From: Channa striata
Taxonomy: Eukaryota; Chordata; Actinopteri; Anabantiformes; Channidae
NCBI GenBank assembly: GCA_033026295.1
Contig: CM065168.1
Coordinates: forward strand, 34,856,875-34,920,874
Direction: 5' to 3'
DNA: 64,000 nt
The notes under the pieces are model-generated. The model was not told the DNA's origin, ran no database searches, and was given only the letters and a program-made list of their open reading frames with translations. Shown here one piece after another: positions 1 through 12,307 of this stretch (positions are counted from its first letter, which is position 1; the number at the start of each line of letters is the position of its first letter). A program made the position numbers and the translations under genes.

Positions 1-3000
1 ATTGCTTTTTAAAAATGCCTGAAAAATCTGGACTAATTTAAACAAAAAATAAAAATTAGGGTACAAAAACACCATGTAGTATAATAACATATTAAGGTAG
101 TTATCCTGTATGATAAGTATCAGTCATACTGCAAATGTTTAATAAATAATCATGGCGGCTAATAGTTCAATTTTAATTTTGCTTTAATCCACAAATCCGT
201 GTTTGAGTGGCTACACTACAGCGAAGAATATTTGTTGCTATTTATCACTTCCATGGCCAGACCAGAACCCCTCTTTGTCCATGGTTTTGAAGTCATAAAA
301 TATGCACTGCAATAAAATATGAAGAGCCCTGAATTAAAGATGAAACCAAACTGATTGAGCTTAAACTCCATATAGTTTCTATAGGAAAGCCACGAGCCAA
401 ACACAGATAATAAAAACTGAAGCTTAATTTCTAAAGCTGCAGAGGCAAAATAATAATAATAAAGTTAAACTAATAAAGTCAAACTCTGATTTTGTTTTTG
501 CACTCGTGTTAAAATAGTAAATAAAACGCCGTAAAATAGCCAGTTATCATCGGTGTAACAGTGGTGGGTTATGGGCCGTACAGGCGTGAGCTGCGTAATG
601 AAACATTCCTCAGAGGTCTCCATCCTTACACACGCATAATCATTTTGCGTTAAGTATTAGATTCTGCACTACAGAGTCTATAAACTTCCTGCATACCTGT
701 ACAGTTGTGGTTCTGAGCTCCTGATCCAAAAAAAAAGGTCAGATTGTAACGGAAACATTTGCGAATAGAGGAGGGAACCAGCGGCTGTATGCAGACCTGC
801 TGACCTCTCTGTGACCCCGGCCTCGGGCATCCAGCCTCAGCTTCAAAAACAAATCCTGAGAGCAGGCGCTCAGTACACTCAGTACAAACTGTACAGTACC
901 TGACCCAAAACCGGCTCATATCTCTGTCCTTCCCCCTCCGATGGACACCGTGAGCTACTGATTAAAGCTGCACACAAACGACACAGTCCTGATGATTTCA
1001 CAGACTATTACAGAGGTAATATAAACATCTTCCTGTCACATCTTTTGTGAGAAAAATACTGAACTTTTCTGTGTTTGAAAGAGGCAGAAATGAGGAGCGT
1101 ATAAAATAATGCAGTATTAAATTGTGTAGTCAGTAATCAATCTGTAACAATAACATATCGACATAATTGTGTTACTATTCCTACAGTTGCTACAATTAAA
1201 AGATAGAATTTTAATGATTATAATTACTTTTAAACATGCTATGTTCTCTCTCCTCCGCAATAAATTCACATATTTTCATTCTCACAGCTTTTACTATTCA
1301 AAATTAGTCCAAATAATGTTGCCATTTTGCAGATAGATGAGCTGCTTCATTGCACAGAACCCACTGCACGACTACATGCCCAATAAAAAATAAAACTAAT
1401 CAGTCAGCAACCAGCCATAATATCCACAGCATTCGTCTAGAACCGAGAGCTGATTGGGCGACATATGGATTCTATACAGCAAACAGACCCACGCCAATGC
1501 AAACAACCGAAACCAACATATCAACTGCACTTTAATTTATCCACTTTCTATACGGAGTTCTGAACGGAAGGGAACTAGGCCTGCTGCTGCATTTTGTTCT
1601 TGGAAAGCATTAGGAAACACATACATGAAGGAAATAAATCTCACCTCACGTTATATTTTCTGAGTTACTTTTTTCCTCGCCATAATCAGGAGCAGCTTTA
1701 ATTTACTTGCTGAAACAGTTAAAGTGTCTTAAAAGCGTCTGCCAAATGATTAAATGTAAATGTAAATGCACATAACCTTAAATGACCTAAAGATTTTAAA
1801 AGGTTGTTTTCTTTTTGTTTTTGTAAACTAAATCCCTGCAACACGTATGTAGCACACACATTCCCTGCACCGTTTAATATTTCATTCTTTAACATGCCAA
1901 CATAATTAAATATAAATATTTTTGGTAATTTAGAGATACAATATGGCTCCAAAACAGCATAGAATCACAGATAATTGTAAATAAACTCAAATAACAACCT
2001 GTTTATATTATTGCTTTCTAAGAGTTTTTTTTATGACTCTAGAGATTTTAACCTTTTTTCCCTTTTTTTAAGCCCCGTTCATTCACAGACTTCTGGCCTC
2101 CTGCTGGAGGGCGTGGACACTCTGCAGAATATTTAATTAAATATTATTGTGGTGTTCATTAACATAACGTTAGCACACAAAGGCGATCAGCGACGACAAA
2201 CAAACACACACACCACCTTCAAACTGATTGTTGATCGAGCTCTTTTGTGGTTAAAAGTAACACAGCGGCCCGTGGGGTTAATTTCACTTGATTATCCTGA
2301 ACACTTTTGCTGGAGCTTTTTTCCTTTGTTTTCATACACATACACAGGAGTGTTATGGAGTAAAAGTCATCATGACACTAAATACTGGAAGTTGAAATAA
2401 ACGCCACGTTTTACTGGGACTTAATTAATTTAATTGTTGGATTATTAGTGTGACTATGTATTTTTTTATATTTACACATGAACAAAGGATTGGGCATACT
2501 TGGTACAATCTGTGCCAATCAAGAATTTCAATAGTGATTTAAATATATAGTGCAATTTAATTATTTTTTTATGCACAGGTATAACCTGGTATAACAATCA
2601 CATAGGTATCAGAAGTAAAAGAAGCCTATTGTTGCCACAACAGAAGCTTTTTGTGGTCCAGCCTGCACAACAGCTGCTGCAATGTTGAGCACTTTGAATG
2701 TTTGGGATGGTTCTGGTGGTTTAAACACCTTTACGTGAATGTAGACTAATTTATATTTGTATAATTGCATTCAGAAATCTTAATAGAATACAGTAGAATA
2801 TTTTTACGCAATTTTAAGATTTTGTTTCTTTTAGAATTGTAATTTGTGTAACTGCGTGAAGATGAGCACTAAAGTGAAGCCTGTGATTTGGATACTTCTG
2901 GATGAATTGAAACAGTGAATTTAAAATATCTCTATTGTTGTAAAAACTCACTGACTCCCAGTCTCTAAATTAGACTTTTACGCACAGAAAAAAAATCCCT

Positions 3001-3030
3001 CTCTCTTTTTTTTACGGTTTTTCTACTTAC
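1..3030 (-). other. vax2 intron 1 (partial), no exon seen
   Basis: AT-rich DNA downstream of the vax2 exon 1 donor, running off the left edge of the window. I looked for the homeobox exon on the minus strand and saw nothing that encodes it, so exons 2 and 3 should lie to the left. A short fish dispersed-repeat tail occurs at about 1731-1772 (AAAAGCGTCTGCCAAATG followed by AAATGTAAATG units). A GC-richer patch at about 690-930 carries an 89-codon minus-strand frame that I do not recognise and do not call. Confidence 0.6.
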
Positions 3031-3264
3031 CCCTTACTAATATCCTCCGACAGTAGTCAGGGTCCACTCCCAAAAGTTTGTCGTGCCCATCTTCGCTGGA
3101 GGACGTCGGTGTGGATGCGGATGTCCCCGGGGTATCGGTGGAGCTCTGAACGGGGACCGGCTTCCTATCTCGGCCCGGCATTTCGTGTCCATGCGGTCGG
3201 AACACAGCGGATTGGGTCCACAGCGGTGGCTCCCATCGCCCATAGTCGTGGCCTGATCGAACAT
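3031..3264 (-). CDS. vax2: vax2 exon 1, ventral anterior homeobox 2 (partial, frame broken)
   Basis: Vax2 is a nuclear homeodomain transcription factor that specifies ventral retina and optic stalk. Only exon 1 is present. The minus-strand ATG at 3264 opens MFDQATTMGDG, as in fish Vax2; the second Met (3243) matches the mammalian start MGDG. The exon goes on to a Ser/Thr-rich segment (STDTPGTSASTPTSSSEDG) and the diagnostic VDPDYCRRILVR just before the homeodomain, then a phase-1 donor G|GTAAGT at 3031/3030. The two halves are in different frames: frame 1 up to about 3156 (GSRSP) and another from VQSSTD onward. They join if one base is missing from the C run at 3152-3155. An alternative in-frame ATG at 3205 would give an N-terminus unlike the family, so a one-base deletion or consensus error is likelier. 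Identification rests on remembered family sequence. Confidence 0.88.
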
Positions 3265-4200
3265 CTACAAGTAAGTTACAATCTGTAAGATTATCTCTCC
3301 CTCCTTCTGTCGCTGCTGCTCAGCCTTCTCTTTCCACTTTCTTCTCCTCTTTGCAAGTGTTCTCCACAAATGAGGAGAGCATGCCCTCCTCTGCCCCCCA
3401 AAAAAGTAGATCCAGTTACAAAGCAACCATGCGGTCCAGCAACGGCACCGGGGTGCGCTTCAGGTATTGCCGCATGACGCACGGTCCGGAGTCCAAGCCG
3501 AGACAAGGGGGAGCCGGCTTGAGGAGAAACCTCGGAATCCTGCTCTTACTACAATACCCAGGAGGTGAAGAAGCAAGACATGGTGCAGCCTGTAAGGTAC
3601 GAGGGGGCAAGTAGATGTACGGAGGAGCAGGGAGGTGCCACAAACACACACACACTGCTCACCCACGTAGAAATAAAGTGAGAGGCGGTGCAGAAAAAGC
3701 CCACACAGCAGCGGTCACAGTTCACCGTGCACAAGCCAGGGGAAGAAAGTTTCTCCCGGTTTGTCCAAGGCAGCAGCCTGTTACTTCACCCCCGGTCACA
3801 TCGGCTGCTCCTTCGGATCCTTCACTGCGTGGTGGTGGTGGTGGTGGTGGGATGGCCACATAAGGGGGTCGGTGGTCTTCTGCTTTTGGAGCGCACAAGA
3901 AAAGATGTCTGTGGGGGGACTGTCGGGAAATGGGAAATGGTCACATTCGCTCACAAGCAAAGTCTCAAGCGCTCTTGTCAGTTTTTATAATTTGCTTTAG
4001 AGCTGAAACATCAAGTCTGAGCGGGGCGGCTGCTGCACCCTGTCTGCACCAACAGCGAGGAGATGTTGGTATGTGGATAATATTTGCGGTGACACGGTAC
4101 ACTTTACAGAGGCAGGAACCAGGCACGTCATTTCCTGCCCACGCACGGCCGCCGCCGATTGGTCCGCCGGCAGGGCACGTTTAGACAAGAGGATGAGCGG
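3265..4200 (-). promoter_or_regulatory. vax2: putative vax2 5' leader and core promoter
   Basis: GC-rich sequence upstream of the vax2 ATG. On the minus strand a TATA-like TATAAAAA lies at 3982-3989 and a CCAAT box (CCAATC, read as GATTGG on plus) at 4157-4162 in a GC-rich context, about 170 bp further upstream. That order and spacing fit a minus-strand promoter with a leader of roughly 650-700 nt. Several open frames here, including the (GGT)n stretch at 3829-3851, are composition-driven and not called. The transcription start is inferred only. Confidence 0.35.
3829..3851. repeat. (GGT)n microsatellite
   Basis: About 7 GTG/GGT units in the putative vax2 leader; produces spurious Val-, Trp- or Gly-rich frames. 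Confidence 0.9.
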
Positions 4201-5617
4201 CGCTGCAGACCGGGATCAGGCGCGGGGACATGAGACGATGGTTGTTTGCGTTATTCCGCTCTGGAAACAGCCAAACGCTGCACAGCCCGGGTTTCCCCGC
4301 AGCCCGGTCAGCCTCTGTACACTGAGCACCTCTGATCCACCAAGGTAAAAACTCAAAACTCAAAATGCATTGCAATTCAAACCTTTTATATGTTCCAATG
4401 GGTGTTAAAACATTGATATGAAAACACAATAACAAAGAAATATGCCTAATGCACACAGGCCTATTTGTACAGAGGGGCCTACACAAATAAAACCTCTTCA
4501 GTAGCTTTTTTATGAACAGTTAGGCTTTAATATGGTTAATGTTTTTATACTTATACAGAAAGCCAAGGGCCCCTGCAGCCACATATTCAAATACAAAAAA
4601 AAATGTTTCTCTGCTCTTCATTAAAATCCCACATAACACTTTAATTCAATATCCAAATTACCAGTCCAAGGAAGAATGATGTGTTGTGCACATGACAAAC
4701 CCCAAAGAGACTGCACGGGGCCTATTTAACATTTACAAAGTAGGTTGTTGTGCTATTAATTCCCAGCTGGGTTTATTACATTTGTAGATGCCGTATTAGA
4801 AGCCCATAACCTACGTATCGGCTTATAACACCCGAATGGCTCCTTTCAAATACAAGTATTTGCACAAAACATCACCTCAGTTAGAAAATACAACACCGGG
4901 CTTCAAATCAAACCGTAGCGGTGAAACCTGTAATACAGAGGCACATAGGGTGAACTCAAGGACATTTTAAAATAAAATGACTTCAGCGTGGAAATTAGAG
5001 TTGAATCAACTAAAGTAGTTGGATTTAACAGGTGTTTCTGATTTTTTTTTTTTTTTTGTTTTAGTCCACCTCCTCTCCCTCAGGTCTTGTTTTATGAAAT
5101 GAGGCTGGGACCTTCTACTTGTACAAAACCTCACTGGTAAATAAACTGTTAACACACAGTCTGCTGTAAGCACTAAGAGCAAGGAGCGAGGTTACTACTT
5201 GTTTCCTACTGCAGGTAAAACATCTCATTCACAGTCATTTCCTGTGTATATGCAGAGCCATCTTGATCCAGCAGCAGCTCTTCTGGCTGCCTCGTGTTGA
5301 TGGTGCAGCCTGTAGTTTGTTGTGATTGTGAGATAATTTCAGTGGTAGCAATGGGTGAAACACTGGGTGGAATCTCCTCTTTACAGGTGAAACATCTTTA
5401 AAAACACTGCAGGGAAAAAGACATTTTGAGCAGGATTATATAATTATAGTTTTGCTGTGTGTGTTTTTTCTTATTTTTCTTATCCAAGGCCGTAATTACT
5501 GCACACAGCCATGGGTCGTTACTCCTTTCAGCGGGCCTAATCTCACAGAGGATGAATAGAAACTGTCAATCAGAGGCTGCACTCAGCAGCGAGACAAGAG
5601 GGGACTGATTGCTGCTG

Positions 5618-5619
<2 letters not shown>

Positions 5620-5652
<33 letters not shown>
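5620..5652. repeat. (CA)n microsatellite
   Basis: Uninterrupted CA dinucleotide run of about 16 units. Confidence 0.97.
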
Positions 5653-5654
<2 letters not shown>

Positions 5655-6580
5655 TTCCTCCTGCCTCTTTCTCTCCAGTGTATTCACGCTCTCTGTCTTT
5701 ACTGATGCACAACCATAACCCTCCAAAAGCAGATTTTTTTGCCATGTTTAACTCTTCTGGAGACTGCTCATATTTTGATTTCTGCTTTAAGAATATCAGG
5801 AAACATTTTTGTGTCACTTTGTGATAATTCTACCACTGTGGGACATATTTGGCTGCGGATTTTGCAATAAAGGAATTTCCATTTATTAGCTTGTTGCAAA
5901 ATGTAAAAACTTTGTAGAGGAAATTATACTTTTTCTCCACAGTAATTATTCAACAGCCGTATGTATTGTTTCGTTTCGACTGATGCAGTCGTAGTCACAA
6001 GGTTCCATAAAAACTGTATCTATACAAGCTCTGTCTGTTATGAAGAAAATAACAAACAGCAAATCAACCAAATCAATAAACAAATTAATGAATTAATTAA
6101 AAATTAAAAATACCACTTGCATAAAAATGATAGTGGCTATAGATTAAATTAGTCAGAAGTGTTTTAAGTAGATACTATTTATTTAATCTCACCCAGCTGC
6201 AGCATTAAAATTCTGTTTACATGTTAATGTATAAATATTCATGTACATACACTCTGTACGAGGCAGTTCTGCATCCTTTTGCTTCTTTATTTTGCACACT
6301 GTACTTGTGCTCAGAGTCACTTTTTAAAAGCAGTTTTACTTGTGACAGACTTTGGTTCACGATTATATGTACAGGAACAGAAAACACGCATGCAGCACTA
6401 GTCTAACAGGATATAACAGAAAACTGAAATTTAATGGTTGGTCTGTGTTCTGGCTGCACACACTTTTTTTCTGTGATGTTATATTTTCCATTTCTTTCTC
6501 ATAACCAATTCTTGGAGTCCTTTGCTAAGTTAAATAGAAATAAAATTATGCAACACTGTCTTCTAAACGTTGTGAGACAT

Positions 6581-6583
6581 GTA

Positions 6584-6616
<33 letters not shown>
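6581..6616. repeat. (ATCT)n microsatellite
   Basis: About 9 perfect ATCT units. Confidence 0.97.
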
Positions 6617-6617
<1 letters not shown>

Positions 6618-7054
6618 AGTTTCTATATTTTAGACCGTTCCGTCTGGAACAGCTTTTTAAAATCATTTCATTAATGTGTTTTCTGAAAGTTGTAGTATCC
6701 CCTGATTGTCTTAATGCAGTTTTGCCCTGAACCATTGCAATCAGGGAGAAAACCTGCATTCTTTTTCCGGAGATGATCTAAATCTAAAAAGACTTATCTG
6801 TTAGAGTAAAACCCCAATTTTACTGGAAACCATTACCCATCTATCTGCCACTCTCAAAATCCCAGTTACATTACTCTGCTGCGCATAAAGGAGCATTTAT
6901 CCTCTGTCATGATACTGATCCCTACAGCTTGAGCAAAAACCTACTTCTGCTCTCTTCCCACAGGCCAAAAGGGGGGAAACGGTTTATTTGCACCACGCAC
7001 CGACTGGCTCATCTCCGTCCCCCGTGTGCGGCTGGATTGCGGCCTCGTGGATTT

Positions 7055-7100
7055 GAATCTGATCAATCAGATCAATCAACAGAGATTACTGTAATCCCGG
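7055..7100. promoter_or_regulatory. candidate homeodomain-factor binding cluster
   Basis: Two ATCAATCA copies (minus strand TGATTGAT, the PBX/HOX composite consensus) at 7062-7069 and 7071-7078, nine bases apart. They are followed by GATTACTGTAATCC near 7084-7097, a mirrored ATTA/TAAT pair ending in the Otx/Crx core TAATCC. The patch is more GC-rich than its surroundings and lies about 3.8 kb upstream of vax2. Only the motifs are visible; enhancer function is inferred. Confidence 0.25.
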
Positions 7101-7994
7101 AGGTCAGAGGGAGGGCACCGGGCCACGCAGAGTTCACACATCCCACACAAGCTCCAGACAAATCTGTGCAGGAATGGCAAACCACCTCCGCACGCAGGAG
7201 CAGATGCAAGGGAAGATTCAATCAGTTAGTTTCACAAACAGATGGTTTCAAATGCAAATTGTTGCCCTGTGACGTTCAATGTGCACTAGAAACATTAGGG
7301 TTCGGGTGCTCGCCGGGATTTCTGTATTTTCAGCAAACACGTGTGTTTTTATGAATTTCCAAGTCTGTGTAATTGTTTTATGCGGGTTATAAAATAATGG
7401 GACAGATAACGTCGCACATGCACTGAAGACATGTCTTATTCACAAAGAGAAGTTGGTAGAAGCGCGTTGTCTGCAGCATGAAAGACGTGAAGCCGCAGGT
7501 TGAACTGGACGCGGACGAGCCGTCGTTGATTGTGAGGCTGAGGAGGAAACCGTGAGGGTGCAGGTGCGTTCGATGAAATGAAACAGTGGACGGACGAGGG
7601 ACGGACGAGGGACGGACATGGATGTTGGATGGACACAGGAGTGTGAGGGCATCCAGCTTTACGCACGGGTCTTTCCTGGAGAACAGATTATCATCCACAT
7701 TATTGGACACAGAGGCCTCGTCCTTATGACTCACTGAAATCCGTCTGATGTGAAATTAAATATGTGTGTTTTCGTTCTTGGTTTTTAGTCTCTCTGCGCT
7801 CAAGAGGTTTCAGCCAAGTTTTTTTATTTTTCATTTCCTACGTTTTTAAGACGGAAAAGAAATAATGCTGCACAACACAGGCAAACAACAGAGGAGACAC
7901 GGGCAAAAGGAAACGTGCAGCCCAATGGTGAAAAATGTCTAATTCTACTGAAAAACCATCTGCAGACTGCAATTTATTTGAACGAAATTCAGTC

Positions 7995-8021
7995 TATATA
8001 TATGTATATATATATATATAT
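7995..8021. repeat. (TA)n microsatellite
   Basis: TA dinucleotide run with one TG interruption. Confidence 0.95.
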
Positions 8022-8699
8022 GGTTGGTAGAAAAGACAAGTTTAGAAAGTAAATTATTAATAATCTGGCCTGTTGTTAAGTGGACAGCCTATTGTAAAAT
8101 GAACTGTATTTATTTACTATCAGGGAAACCGTCTGTTCAATAGAGGCCAACAAAACACACGATGATATTATCAAAAATATTGATAATAATATTTGGTTTG
8201 TTTGGTTTTGAGCATTAGTTTATACTCGGCTTTAAAATTATTTAAGAAAAAATATATACCTACAACACAAAGTCATAAAGTTTTCTATCTATTTTACTCA
8301 CCTCATTTAACCATCACACGGATAATTTAGACGCTGTTTGCGTTTTATTCCTGTTGTAATAAGCTCATAATGGACGTTGGCATTGGGTTGTGAACGCTAC
8401 ACAATGTGGAACCTTTTATCACCACAAACAGGCTGTTACCTACTGTAACACCAAACTGATCATAATCACACAATAAAGATATTGTAAAATATTTTCATTG
8501 TCATCAATGATTAAAAAACAATATAAAGGCTATAATGCAGTTATTTGTGCAATACTAATAATAAATTAACAAATATTAAACTTGAACAAAAGTCACAAAT
8601 GTTGAACAATTGAAAGAATTTCGCTCTTTTTTCTGACCAAACAAATTACTCTGCATCATTACCGGGTCGTTTCTCCTGATGCCTGTGATGGTCCGAGGC

Positions 8700-8765
8700 A
8701 GCAGCAGCGGTGATGGTGATGGTGGTGATGATGAAGGTGGTGGTGGTGTTGGTGGTGCTGCTGCT
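8700..8765. repeat. GGT/GAT/GCT trinucleotide-rich tract
   Basis: Imperfect GGTGAT/GGTGGT repeats followed by GCTGCT. Generates Gly/Asp-rich frames on plus and His-rich frames on minus that are not genes. Confidence 0.85.
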
Positions 8766-9079
8766 GTGTCCTGCTTGAGTTCAGGACACAAACTGTCCCA
8801 GAGAACAGGATCGCTCTATTGCCAACACGGTGGAGTTTCCTCAAACTTTTGTTGCCCTAAACCTAGTTTCTTATGGAAGTAACTTTCCAAAAAAAGTCGA
8901 AGGGCTGATGTGGTGATGTTATTTTAGTTTTGCAGTGAGTTACAGCCATTATATAATGGGGAGAAATAAAGAGTACAAAATGTGCGCAACTTTTAAGTAG
9001 TTGTCAGTCTCAGTCTTCATTATGCTGCGTATAACTGGACTTAAATGGCAGCAGGTCACAGACAGCTAAACTTTTTAAT

Positions 9080-9081
<2 letters not shown>

Positions 9082-9111
<30 letters not shown>
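9082..9111. repeat. (CA)n microsatellite
   Basis: About 15 CA units. Confidence 0.97.
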
Positions 9112-9113
<2 letters not shown>

Positions 9114-12100
9114 GTTAGCCTGCTCTCTACTGACATCCTGCAGTTCTGGTGGCTTCATTTATTTGTTCAGTTTTAGCAGTTTGACACAGATCTTCACTAC
9201 AACACTAATGTGATTAAAATTATTCACTTTATTTCAGTAAATTTTGGGTCCTTGGACTTCAGCTATTACATTTCTCCTGAAATATATTCATTAAAGTTGT
9301 TGCCATCATCAACAAACACACATTACAGACTTATTAATTACTGTTCAATAATAATTTTTTGATACATTGTGAATCTGTAAAAGCATTTTTCAAGGCAAAC
9401 TTTAAGTCCATAATCAAATATATAATAAGAAATCTTGAATGCCACTTGTATTCACATCAAATATGTCTTTATTTTCAAACAGCCCTGTTTGTTCTGAAAA
9501 TGAAGCAATAAATTTGTATTTGTAGATAATAACAGGCATTGTGATGCAGGTATAGCAGAAAACTGATTTTTGGACTGTTATTAAGGTTCAATCAGTGAGT
9601 AAATAAAAACACTGATGGTTGTGATGCTTCCTATGGAAATTAATCTAAAAGTAATTTACACTGGATTGTCATGACAGGATAAACAAGATTTAGAAAATAA
9701 CATGCATGAAGAAATGTATTCAGGTTTCTGATGTTTGTGAAAAAGAACATTTTGTAATTTTAAATTAGCTTTCATTTTAGAATAAACTTTTGACATTATT
9801 GGCAAAAAGTTATGCATTTGCAGTTACGGTAGGTTTACTGTAGAGATCTCTGTAACACTTTAAAGTGTGTTCTGCCACCTGTAGGGTTGATTTTGATCTC
9901 TCAGACGTTTCCACACTCTAACCAGTTATGCGTATTAAACTGTTTCCAATTATTTCATATTAGTTTTTGTCTTTTAAACAGAACAGCTACATGTTCATAA
10001 GGTGACACTGAGCTGCAAAAAGATATATGAAGACAAGATAATCTTGAAATAAATCCCAATTCCAAAAGAAAACTTACATATTTGTTGCAAAGGTTGACAA
10101 AAACATACCTTTGAATGTTTTTCAATCTCCACTGGGATACATCAAAAAATACTTTGCGTAGCAAAGATGAACTCGGGGAGAAATTTAGGGCATTTGTGAA
10201 GAGTTTGTGTAAAAACAGACACTGTTGCAACGGTGCAGACTGCCACCAAGCGTTGCGGCAGAGAATTTACCAGTGGTCACAAAGACAAACAAAACTTAAA
10301 GATATACCCATTTTTATTTATTTTTCACATAAAAAATACAAATCACACACACAAAGAGCAGATATCAGCAAATGCCTACATTCTTTAAACTAAGGAACAC
10401 AGAAGTCAGATTCACACTAAGAAGGAACAAACCAGACTCTGACTTGGGCTGGTTCTGCAAGCAAACAAGAAAGAAATCTATTTAATCTGTTCTACACCAA
10501 CAGCTCGTGATCTAACATGGAGTAGTTACACACAGAGTCGCTTCCTTTAAGGCTGAATGCATTCAGTGAAGTATAACAGAACAGAAAAACTACTGATAAA
10601 CATGAAAAAAGGATGATTTTTAAAGGGATATGATAAGGAGATGGCACTTGCTCTCTGTAAGTACAAGTGTATATTAAGCAGAGCTGACAGACAAATTCAT
10701 TCATTCACTAGTGATGGTGCCGGTCAACTCTCTCTGATCTACGCCCCTGCTGTAAAGGGCCATGGGACTGAGCATCAGCCAAGCAGGTGGAAGTAGGAGG
10801 ATTAAACTTGGAAAAACAACAAACAGGCAGCGGTTATACTGGATTGTCATGGGAACACTTCTCTGAAGCCAGATTCTTGTTTTATTTCCCCTCATTTGAT
10901 CACACACAGTCCCAATAGTCCCTTCACTTCCCCGCCTCTGAACTGGTCCGTGTCTGACACAGTGACAGGATTGCCTGTTTATTTCAGGCTTGTGTTTAAT
11001 GTAAAACAGGGCGATTTAATGAAAGGCACTTGTGTCACATGTGCGTTTCTGAAGGCGTCTTGAATATTAACCCCAAAAACAAGATTTCAATAGTTCACAA
11101 AACCTAGCTGCAGGTGCTTAAATGCAAAATCCACCCAAAATGTTAAAGCAAGGGTTGGAACCCAACATTAATTTTATTGTTAAGCTGAGGGTTGTTTCAA
11201 TTAATTAGAACACCTTAAAATATGGAAAACCAGCTGATTAAATTTTCCCAAATGTTGAGGTGATGTGTCCGAACCGTCAAACATTAGTGTTTACAAAGCA
11301 GGAACCAGAAATGTTTGGCTTAAAAATGGCATAAATGGTTTATCTGTATAGTAACAGGCTGTTCAGTTAATAACAATTAATCAACTAATTAATTTGTAAC
11401 ACACTTACTCAAAGCTAGTAGCTATGTAAAGTATGTAACACTGCCATGTACTGCAGCTGGAGCATGTGTTGTTCTCAGGCATTATTCTCTAGTCAAGACA
11501 AGAATCCCTGTCTCTTCGTTAATTGATTTTATCATTATGAATCTTAAACTTACCAACATAAGTTCATACCCATAGTGTGAGACTGACTAAAAGGCAGACA
11601 GGGAAACACCTACATATGTAGCTGATTAAGCTCATAGAAGTTAGACCACACTGCAGAACAGTTTTTCCCAAAGGCAAAAAAATAAAAATAAAAATAAAGC
11701 CCACTGGTCTTTACTGCCCCCTGTGGTTAAATGTAGATACTACAGGGGTGGCAAAATTTCTCAGTTGCAATTTTAATACCTAATCTGTGAAGATCTCATT
11801 CATTCAGGGCCAATTTCAAACGTTGTAATGAATGGACAAGCCCTTGTTTGCTCCTGCAGCTCACTGTTTGAGGAAAACAGTGAATGGGAGCACACGGGCA
11901 GTGAACAGGAGCTGACACTGCATGGATTTATACAGCACTGCTGCACTCTAGAGGTTCAGCAGAGCAAACACAAGCTGTCAACAGAGGAAAGGACAGACCA
12001 GAGGATAGCAAAGTGACAAACTGCCTGTTCAGATGCTGTCAGTGTTGTGGTGAAAGTCACAGCAGAGGAATGTCTCGTTATGTAAATGTCTTTATGATTT

Positions 12101-12194
12101 AGATATTTACTTCTTCGGAGGTCCATCGCTAAACATGGACCAAACTGCTTTACATAACACTAACGCATGTGTATAAGCACATCAAATGTGGAGT

Positions 12195-12206
12195 TTTATT
12201 TTTATT
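12195..12206 (-). terminator. adissp: possible adissp polyadenylation signals
   Basis: Two AATAAA hexamers on the minus strand (TTTATT at 12195-12200 and 12201-12206), about 105 bases past the adissp stop codon. This would give a short 3' UTR. Other AATAAA-like sites further left (around 11170 and 10315) are equally possible, so the choice is uncertain. Confidence 0.35.
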
Positions 12207-12307
12207 TTTTTTGAGGATCGCAGATGTCTGCAGGCATAATGCTCTATGACAGTAGATATGTGCCTGTATATGTGTGTGGACTTCAAAAGGGAGCAGGAAC
12301 TTGAGAT

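Larger units (their letters stand above)
4350..12300. other. intergenic region between vax2 and adissp
   Basis: No convincing gene in about 8 kb. It holds microsatellites at 5620-5652, 6581-6616, 7995-8021 and 9082-9111, a GGT/GAT-rich stretch at 8700-8765, and a GC-richer patch at 6950-7350 with clustered homeodomain-type motifs. The remainder is AT-rich with no recognisable exon. The 3' UTR of adissp must occupy part of the right-hand end. Confidence 0.6.

Noticed and set aside
3023..3205. Start of vax2 at ATG 3205 in the downstream frame
   Set aside because: It would give an N-terminus unlike Vax2, while the ATG at 3264 in the other frame encodes the family's N-terminus; a one-base break explains both.
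5609..5824. Frames through the CA microsatellite
   Set aside because: Thr-His/Val-Cys repeats arise from (CA)n on either strand.
6929..7354. 141-codon plus-strand frame
   Set aside because: Lies in a GC-richer patch, has no recognisable domain and no splice or promoter support; better explained as composition or regulatory DNA.
8576..8882. His-rich, Pro-rich and Gly/Asp-rich frames
   Set aside because: Produced by the GGT/GAT trinucleotide tract on both strands.
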